DNA from: Pelobacter sp. UBA6812
Lineage (GTDB): Bacteria > Desulfobacterota > Desulfuromonadia > Desulfuromonadales > Syntrophotaleaceae
Direction: 5' to 3'
DNA length: 9,102 nucleotides
NCBI GenBank assembly: GCA_002452265.1
Contig: DKEW01000029.1
Location: 10,474-19,575, forward strand
Positions 1 through 5,423 of this stretch are shown here, piece after piece. Below the pieces are notes generated by a model. That model was not told where the DNA came from, made no database searches, and saw only the letters and a list, made by a program, of their open reading frames with translations. The position numbers and the translations under genes were made by a program. Numbering within the stretch: the first letter of the stretch is position 1; every line of letters begins with the position of its first letter.

Positions 1-242
1 CCCTGACGCACGATTCCGATGCCCAACTCCTTCGCCCGCAAATCAACCACGACAGAATTGCGCGCAGTGATGATGCCGACCCGAACACCGGCCCGTTGAA
101 GCATCTTGATGCCCTGCCCGTCCTTGACGTTGAACGACTTGATTTCCCGGCCTTCGGAATCCCAGACAATCTGGCCGTCAGTCAATACGCCATCGACATC
201 AAGCAACAGAAGTTCGATTTTTGACAGCTTCTCAGTATGCAC
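1..242 (-). CDS. kdsC: 3-deoxy-D-manno-octulosonate 8-phosphate phosphatase, N-terminal part (cut by window edge)
   Basis: KdsC is the HAD-superfamily phosphatase that hydrolyses Kdo-8-phosphate to Kdo, the step before CMP activation. About 80 residues are present, roughly half of the usual 170-180; the rest lies beyond base 1. The visible protein has HAD motif I as DVDGVLTDG (residues 15-23, with D15 and D17 as nucleophile and acid/base), then the family-typical KSFNVKDGQGIKML, and motif II as GIITARN. I chose a GTG start at 242-240 because GGAGG lies seven bases upstream (254-250) and the start gives the usual short leader before motif I. The start overlaps the end of kpsC by 11 bases, which suggests translational coupling. 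Its place in a capsule cluster suggests a dedicated Kdo supply. The family call is secure; the alternative of a housekeeping kdsC copy cannot be excluded. Confidence 0.93.
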   Translation of the reverse strand, partial: MHTEKLSKIELLLLDVDGVLTDGQIVWDSEGREIKSFNVKDGQGIKMLQRAGVRVGIITARNSVVVDLRAKELGIGIVRQ

Positions 243-2349
243 CGCAACGCCTCCGCGCGCCCATCCACTCGGGCCAGACACCAAAACCGGCCTGGCCAAG
301 CAAATGCTTCACCTTGTTAAACTGCTTTCCAAGCCACCCTTGTCGAGAAATGCCTGGGACGTCTACTGCCTCCCGCTGCAAAACCAGAATTCTGACAGCA
401 TCTTCGGCTGTAATAAAATCACGGGTTACCGGATGGATATATTCCGGATACAAAATCAGCGTACCGGCAACCAATTGATTGACGGTGAGCACCCTCCCCC
501 GTCGGTCGTCAGGAAGGATCGTCTTGTCTTCCGTCAAACCCCACCCCGCATAAAACGGCATGCCATAACAAACAACCTTCTTACCACGGATCAGTGCCTC
601 GAAACCGGTCAGAGAAGTCATGGTGTGAACTTCGTCGCATTGCTCGACCAAGTTCAACATATCGCCGTCTTCAACAGTTAGGTCTGCAAGCATGGACGCA
701 GCAGAACACTCAGCCCTGCCTGGGCGGTTGCCACTCACAACATCAGGATGCGGCTTGTAGATAATGAAGTCATCGGGGTGCGCAGCACGCACGGCCGCCA
801 TAAGCTGCTGGTCATCCGCAGGCCCGCCATTCGAGCCATACCTGAGCGAAGCATCACCAGGTACCTGGCCAACAACCAGCAACATCCGGCGACCTGGCTT
901 TTTCCACCCTGAGAGGGCGACATCTTTCCCGCCGAGGTTGTACTTGGTCACGCGATGATCAATAAGTGCCTGCCGAAGTTTTTGTGCTCTGTTAACTACA
1001 ATATCAGGGAAGGAGTGGGACAAAAGAATCGTCTCCAAGTCAGACGGCTTGGTGGCGTCATAATACAGGCCCCGCCGATCAATCACTAAAGACAACGGCG
1101 GAACAAGATTGGAGCCAAGCCCGACAGATCTTAGAAAACCGTCCTCCATAAAAAGCATTTGCGAGGAAGTTACCATCTTGGAAGTCACTGCTTCGTGCTG
1201 TTTGTACCCCCAGAGTGCAAGCCGGTCACGGGACCCTGACCACCAGGAACCAATATCGTTGCCATTCAAGCTAACCGGCGCAGGGCTGGTCCCGGTAAAG
1301 AAAGGTGCTACCACCTTATGCTTCCACCACGACATGCCGACACAAGCAACTCGTCTTTCGCTATTCAGCGCCCGTTTTTCCCGCTGCAGCAAGATATGGT
1401 GAATAACCCTGAAAATATCTCCCTCACCCCAGGTAATCGGATCAACATACTTGCAGCAAACCAGATAGGCAGCAGCAAAAATGTCCACAACAGTTCTTGC
1501 TTTACCGCGACCTGAAATAGAAATACGATCGTCCGTAACGCCCCACCCGGCGTAAAAAGGTGCACCGAAACAAACCACTGGCTTGTGAGCCAACAAAGCC
1601 TCAAACCCCAGCTGCGAAGTGACCACGTAGACCTTATCAACCGAAAGAAACAGGTCATACGGGTTACCTTCTGACACGACCACCATATCGTCCGTCATTG
1701 TGACATCATCCAGGTAACCCAGCTTTTTACCCGCCACAACATCGGGGTGTCTCTTGACAATAATGGTCTTGCCAGGGTTTTCTTTCTTTGCCGCGTTCAA
1801 CATCCGATAAAAGGAATCGGCGCCGGCCAACCCCTTTTCGACAGACTGATCGCCCACTGTCTGATCGACCACCAGAACAGCACCTTTGTCAGAAGAGACC
1901 AGGGGCTTACCCTGCGGCACGCACTGGTTGTACTTACTGATCCCGTGCTTGACAATCAGCTCCATGGCTTCAAGGGCCTGCGGATACAACTTAGGCAGGC
2001 TGGCCCCAGACACCAAAACGTTCTCAACCAAGGATGGCTTGGTGGCGTCGTAATAAACACCGATAGGATCGACATAAAGGGATAAGGCCGGCTCTCCGGC
2101 AACACCAAGACCTGCGGAACGGATGAAACCATCTTCCAGTCGGACCAGAGGCACACCAAGCTGGTAGGCCAGCGACGCTGCACGCCGAGCTGAAGGTTTG
2201 GTCCCCCAGCACAAGATCTGATCAACTTCAGGATCGAAGCCGAAAGAGAAGAGGCTTTTGGAGAAGGACTTGACGTCAGGCCAGAAAGCTCTCACAGCCG
2301 GGGTGGAACGCAGTACGCCTTTGGTGCAATAAACTTCCAGTTTATACAT
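232..2349 (-). CDS. kpsC: KpsC, bifunctional beta-Kdo transferase of the capsule lipid anchor
   Basis: KpsC extends the first Kdo on phosphatidylglycerol with alternating beta-(2-4) and beta-(2-7) Kdo residues from CMP-Kdo at the inner membrane; it is the prototype of family GT107. The 705 residues match the usual full length and contain two homologous modules. Module 1 (about 40-325) has LEDGFIRS (71-78), VYYDATKPS (98-106), SKYN (138-141), VVDQTVGDQSV (160-170), KRHPD (199-203), TSQLGFEALLA (244-254) and FYAGWG (265-270). Module 2 (about 333-660) has MEDGFLRS (401-408), LYYDATKPS, TKYN, VVGQVPGD, KPHPD, TSLTGFEAL and FYAGWG. In the E. coli enzyme, module 1 makes the 2-4 and module 2 the 2-7 linkage. 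A basic tail (about 665-705) follows. The ATG overlaps the methyltransferase stop by 8 bases (ATGTATAA) and has no clear Shine-Dalgarno, so it is probably translated by coupling. Confidence 0.95.
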   Translation of the reverse strand: MYKLEVYCTKGVLRSTPAVRAFWPDVKSFSKSLFSFGFDPEVDQILCWGTKPSARRAASLAYQLGVPLVRLEDGFIRSAGLGVAGEPALSLYVDPIGVYYDATKPSLVENVLVSGASLPKLYPQALEAMELIVKHGISKYNQCVPQGKPLVSSDKGAVLVVDQTVGDQSVEKGLAGADSFYRMLNAAKKENPGKTIIVKRHPDVVAGKKLGYLDDVTMTDDMVVVSEGNPYDLFLSVDKVYVVTSQLGFEALLAHKPVVCFGAPFYAGWGVTDDRISISGRGKARTVVDIFAAAYLVCCKYVDPITWGEGDIFRVIHHILLQREKRALNSERRVACVGMSWWKHKVVAPFFTGTSPAPVSLNGNDIGSWWSGSRDRLALWGYKQHEAVTSKMVTSSQMLFMEDGFLRSVGLGSNLVPPLSLVIDRRGLYYDATKPSDLETILLSHSFPDIVVNRAQKLRQALIDHRVTKYNLGGKDVALSGWKKPGRRMLLVVGQVPGDASLRYGSNGGPADDQQLMAAVRAAHPDDFIIYKPHPDVVSGNRPGRAECSAASMLADLTVEDGDMLNLVEQCDEVHTMTSLTGFEALIRGKKVVCYGMPFYAGWGLTEDKTILPDDRRGRVLTVNQLVAGTLILYPEYIHPVTRDFITAEDAVRILVLQREAVDVPGISRQGWLGKQFNKVKHLLGQAGFGVWPEWMGARRRCGAY
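250..254 (-). promoter_or_regulatory. Ribosome binding site for kdsC, inside kpsC
   Basis: On the minus strand GGAGG is followed by seven bases and then GTG at 242. It lies within the last codons of kpsC. It decides the GTG start, because no ATG sits at a plausible distance before the DVDGVLTDG motif. Confidence 0.75.
370..2232 (-). repeat. Internal duplication: two KpsC (GT107) modules in tandem
   Basis: Module 1 is encoded at about 1375-2232 and module 2 at about 370-1353. The same ordered motifs occur in both (EDGF-RS, YYDATKPS, KYN, GQ or DQ with GD, K-HPD, GFEAL, FYAGWG). Most of the DNA has diverged, but 1046-1065 and 2036-2055 (the DATKPS codons) still match at 19 of 20 bases. This is the ancestral duplication of the family, not a recent tandem repeat. 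Confidence 0.85.
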
Positions 2350-3415
2350 CTTTTACACAATATAGATCTGTTTCTGTGTGGTAGTAATTATGATGGCCCA
2401 GATAGAAACGGTATCTATCCTCAAAAGTAGATTGTAAAAAGTCTTTTATCTCCCACAGATCATTGTTTTTATGATAGGCACTAATCTGAAGCTTTGGTAA
2501 GTGTTTGCTAATTGTTTTAACGGAACCCAGCAAACAATCTTTTTCTACCCCTTCAATATCCATTTTTATCAAATCGACTTTCGGCAAAGACAACCTATCT
2601 ACAAGGGAATCTATTGTAAAAGCAGGAACCAAATCTTTCCCGCTTTTTGTGATCATACTACTCGCCTCAACTGATCCAGAAAAATTTAACAAATCCATAT
2701 CCGACCATACTGCACCAAAAACCGGGATAACGTTTAATAAACGTTGTTCAGCCACTCTGATACATAACTTATGGAAATTATGTTCTGATGCTTCAATACT
2801 AATAACCCTTCCCTGTTCACCGACCGCCCGCGAAAACTGCTCCGCTGTATCACCATCAAAAGCACCTGCATCAATAACAATATCTCCTCCCAATGGTTTA
2901 ACTGTAGGATGATCATACTCTGCATAGTCTGCAGTGAGGTAATAACCAGCGTCACCAGAAAAGCGAGCTTTCACGATAGAAAGCAAAACGCTTTTGGACT
3001 CATCATCAGCAAGATCATTGTATAAACGAAGTAATGCATGGTAATTATTTATGACAAAATCTGGATCATAAGCCATTTTTTGGTGATTGTGTCCTGGAGG
3101 GTCAAACCAAAAAACACGAGACATTTGCTTGCTAACACCATTAAACCATTGCTTAGAAGGACGACCTGCGAAAACCAACGGCAAATCAGGAATAACATGT
3201 TTCAGTGAATACGAAGGAATTCCTAAATCAGCTTGATCAAAGGGATCAATACAACCATGAACAACGAAACCAGCGGCTTCAAGCCTGTTTTTTACAGCCG
3301 AAAACTTTTCTGGGACGCCAGTTAGTATAACAGTTTCCGGGTTACTAATATCCAGCACAGACCTTGAAAGCTCAACAGATTGCAGCGCCGACATTAAATC
3401 TTCAAAAGAAAACAT
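2342..3415 (-). CDS. FkbM-family SAM-dependent methyltransferase
   Basis: The 357-residue protein is probably a sugar O-methyltransferase that decorates or caps the capsule chain. The C-terminal domain (about 175-350) has the SAM-binding motif IVIDAGAFDGD (179-189), the acidic residue after strand 2 in ISIEASE (E208), and the FkbM signature DLIKMDIEGVEKD (281-293) followed by a PKLQISAYH strand. Residues 28-85 look like a small nucleotide-binding-like alpha/beta unit (VILTGVPEKF, then CIDPFD), as often precedes FkbM domains in glycan loci. The annotated ATG overlaps the upstream glycosyltransferase by 22 bases and follows a G-rich stretch. A second ATG at 3394 (residue 8) forms TAATG with that gene's stop and is a real alternative. 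The gene is strikingly AT-rich (two hand-counted 60-base lines: 30% and 33% GC) against 60-67% in sampled kpsC lines, a sign of separate origin. The acceptor sugar and the position methylated cannot be read from sequence. Confidence 0.85.
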   Translation of the reverse strand: MFSFEDLMSALQSVELSRSVLDISNPETVILTGVPEKFSAVKNRLEAAGFVVHGCIDPFDQADLGIPSYSLKHVIPDLPLVFAGRPSKQWFNGVSKQMSRVFWFDPPGHNHQKMAYDPDFVINNYHALLRLYNDLADDESKSVLLSIVKARFSGDAGYYLTADYAEYDHPTVKPLGGDIVIDAGAFDGDTAEQFSRAVGEQGRVISIEASEHNFHKLCIRVAEQRLLNVIPVFGAVWSDMDLLNFSGSVEASSMITKSGKDLVPAFTIDSLVDRLSLPKVDLIKMDIEGVEKDCLLGSVKTISKHLPKLQISAYHKNNDLWEIKDFLQSTFEDRYRFYLGHHNYYHTETDLYCVKDV

Positions 3416-5421
3416 CCCACCCCCCCTGCCTGTACTTGGCTTTGACTGCTCCCACGATCTTTAGTCGTGGGAGCAGTCAAACTTAAAGCCTTTGCCAACT
3501 GACAGTACGCAGCCTTATCACCAAAGCGTGATGCAGCTTTCTGGTGAATTCTTTCACGCCATAACGATACATCACTATCAAGCCGGAGACGTGAGAGCAC
3601 TCCATCGATATTTTCAGCATTCTCGCCCACAATTAAGACCCCCTCTAAATCGTTGCCAAGGCACAAGCTACCAAGCTTGTTAGTTATTAACGGCCGCCCC
3701 GCCATGAGAGCCTCAACGCTTTTAAAATTAAGCCCGCCCTGAACAGCTATAGGAGACAACATCGCATGCACCGAGCCATAAAATTCACTTAACACGTCTA
3801 CAAAACCAACGCGGCAAACACTGCCCTGAAATTCTTTTTCTATGTCCTCAGCCACCCGAGATTTGCAAATCCCCCCAGCAATTATCAGTCTGGCTTCTGG
3901 AGTTCGCGCAACAATGCTAGGCCACCAGCTAGAACGCACTATTTGTAAGCACTTTTCATTATTTTTGTTATTTGATCCAATAAAGCCAAAAACCACTCCA
4001 CTGGGTCCTTTCCGAACATCGAGGCCTCGAGCAGCATGTGAGAACGACCCACTTTCTACAATTACATTGCATGCTAGCCCCTCAGCCATGACAGCAGCAC
4101 CATCTGTCTCGGAAATAACAATCACACCATCGGCTTGATTCAAAAGGTCTAGTTCAAGACGTTTTTGCTTCTTAGGGCTATAAAAAAAACGTTTCTCCTG
4201 TTGATTAGAATCACGGTCTAGTATGTAAAAAACATCATGTGTGTCACAGTACCACTTCAATGCCGGGTTTTGTTCTTTAAGTGGTATAATAGCAGAAGAG
4301 AACCATGCTCCCGTATATACAACACTGTGAAGGGCTGGAAGTTTTTCTATTGTTTTAGCCACAACGTTTGAGTTATGTGGCGTTCCGAAGATGTGGCAAC
4401 GCTCAGTGAACCGCATTGGTGGTGGCGCATTGAAACCTAACTGACTTCTAAAAAACTTTTCAACTTTATGCGTAAATCGAGAATGAAGAGGGAATCCACC
4501 ACGCTTTAAGGGGAAGGTAGACACATCAGGGCAAACAATTTCTAAAGCCTGATGAATACGCTTAAGGTCTGAATTGTTTGGACCAAAAACCAACGCAGCA
4601 CAAGCCACACCAGCATAATTAAGTCCAAGCAACATATCAAATGCACGCATGAAATAGGCACGCGCAAGTGGGAGCATGCGTTCGGGAAATACAAACAAAA
4701 CTGATGGATGGGAAGATTCAAACAACCTCAAAGGAGCTAATGTCATAAAATCATCACAGCAAAGAACCTCTGGAATATCAGCAGCAAAAACCTGCTTCCA
4801 GAAATCGAGCGGAACACGTTCATGCAGATTTGGTTGGCAGCCTCGCAAGAAAACAATCCTGGAATCAGCTTTTATCGATAATTCAAGTAAAGCATCGAAT
4901 AAAATTTCATGAGGGCTTGTGGTCAAAATCAATAACGAAGCATCCCAAGGCCAAAAGCACGGTGCTTGTCGCGCCAAAATTACACTAGGGACATTGCTCC
5001 GATCCCTAAAAACTACAGAAAGCTTGTTTTGCAGTGCAACAGGGTGGTGATCATCAAGGTCAACGATTAGCTGTTTTAAACTCTCCCGATCGGAACCACC
5101 AGTTGCATAATTCCAATGAATACATAATGTTAAGCCGGCAACAATTTCCAGACTTAAGAGACGCCAAACGCGTCGAACAATAGAAAAATCACGTTGCTTA
5201 TGCAAAAATAGCTCAATTTTAAGCGGCCGATCCGGCGTCTCATTGATCAGTTTTTTACAAAGATTATAAAGTTCTGAATCCTCGAAAACACAATAATGAA
5301 CCAAAGACGAAGATGATTGAGCAAGGTGAATTTGCCGTCGAAGCGCGGACTCTTCACCGCAGACTAAAACTTTTGTGGTTCCAGTCTTTCGCGGATCATA
5401 TGTAAACGCATGTTGTTGCAT
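3394..5421 (-). CDS. Large glycosyltransferase: unknown N-terminal domain plus GT4-like C-terminal domain
   Basis: The 675-residue cytoplasmic protein is probably a capsule chain glycosyltransferase. From about 240 it looks like a GT-B retaining enzyme of the GT4 type: VLFVFPERMLPLARAYFMRA (240-260), CDTHDVFY (392-399), ADGVIVISETDG (430-441), then a donor domain with VFGFIGSNNKNN (477-488), ARLIIAGG (510-517), VGFVDVLSEFY (538-548) and QGGLNFKSVEALMAGRP (561-577), where E570 is in the place of the usual conserved glutamate. Residues 1-235 are not recognised; they show alternating strand and helix character and no signal peptide or clear membrane span. The fold seems complete by about 645. 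The last 30 residues come from a perfect DNA palindrome and a low-complexity Gly/Gln tail. The ATG at 5421 is two bases after the upstream stop, with AAGGG seven bases before it. The sugar and linkage are unknown. Confidence 0.8.
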   Translation of the reverse strand: MQQHAFTYDPRKTGTTKVLVCGEESALRRQIHLAQSSSSLVHYCVFEDSELYNLCKKLINETPDRPLKIELFLHKQRDFSIVRRVWRLLSLEIVAGLTLCIHWNYATGGSDRESLKQLIVDLDDHHPVALQNKLSVVFRDRSNVPSVILARQAPCFWPWDASLLILTTSPHEILFDALLELSIKADSRIVFLRGCQPNLHERVPLDFWKQVFAADIPEVLCCDDFMTLAPLRLFESSHPSVLFVFPERMLPLARAYFMRAFDMLLGLNYAGVACAALVFGPNNSDLKRIHQALEIVCPDVSTFPLKRGGFPLHSRFTHKVEKFFRSQLGFNAPPPMRFTERCHIFGTPHNSNVVAKTIEKLPALHSVVYTGAWFSSAIIPLKEQNPALKWYCDTHDVFYILDRDSNQQEKRFFYSPKKQKRLELDLLNQADGVIVISETDGAAVMAEGLACNVIVESGSFSHAARGLDVRKGPSGVVFGFIGSNNKNNEKCLQIVRSSWWPSIVARTPEARLIIAGGICKSRVAEDIEKEFQGSVCRVGFVDVLSEFYGSVHAMLSPIAVQGGLNFKSVEALMAGRPLITNKLGSLCLGNDLEGVLIVGENAENIDGVLSRLRLDSDVSLWRERIHQKAASRFGDKAAYCQLAKALSLTAPTTKDRGSSQSQVQAGGVGCFLLKI
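3419..3430 (-). promoter_or_regulatory. G-rich ribosome binding region of the FkbM gene with a seven-G run
   Basis: On the minus strand the sequence before the ATG at 3415 is GGCAGGGGGGGTGGG, with seven consecutive G at 3426-3420. It can pair with the 16S tail only imperfectly. It also encodes the glycine-rich end of the upstream protein. A change in run length would alter both the spacing to this ATG and the reading frame of the glycosyltransferase tail. Confidence 0.5.
3441..3481. repeat. Perfect 17-bp inverted repeat with 7-base loop
   Basis: The left arm 3441-3457 and right arm 3465-3481 are exact reverse complements, separated by TCTTTAG. The element encodes residues 647-661 of the glycosyltransferase, just after its conserved fold, and ends 25 bases before the methyltransferase ATG. 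No T-tract follows on either strand, so it is not a classical intrinsic terminator. The core CCCACGA-TCTTTAG-TCGTGGGAG, followed by CAGTCAA, resembles end hairpins of IS200/IS605-family elements as I recall them; that likeness is inference. No transposase gene lies nearby. Confidence 0.9.
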
Positions 5422-5423
5422 GA

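Noticed and set aside
106..681. Long plus-strand open frame (191 codons) opposite kdsC and kpsC
   Set aside because: It runs antisense to two well-supported genes, has no recognisable domain or good ribosome site, and is explained by the GC-rich codon bias of kpsC.
3441..3481. Palindrome read as an intrinsic terminator between the glycosyltransferase and methyltransferase genes
   Set aside because: No T run follows the stem on either strand, and it lies within coding sequence ahead of genes expected to be in the same operon.
3663..3680. 7-bp inverted repeat with a 4-base loop (ACAAGCT, ACCA, AGCTTGT) in the glycosyltransferase gene
   Set aside because: It is short, falls in conserved donor-domain codons, and has no T run; it is likely chance.
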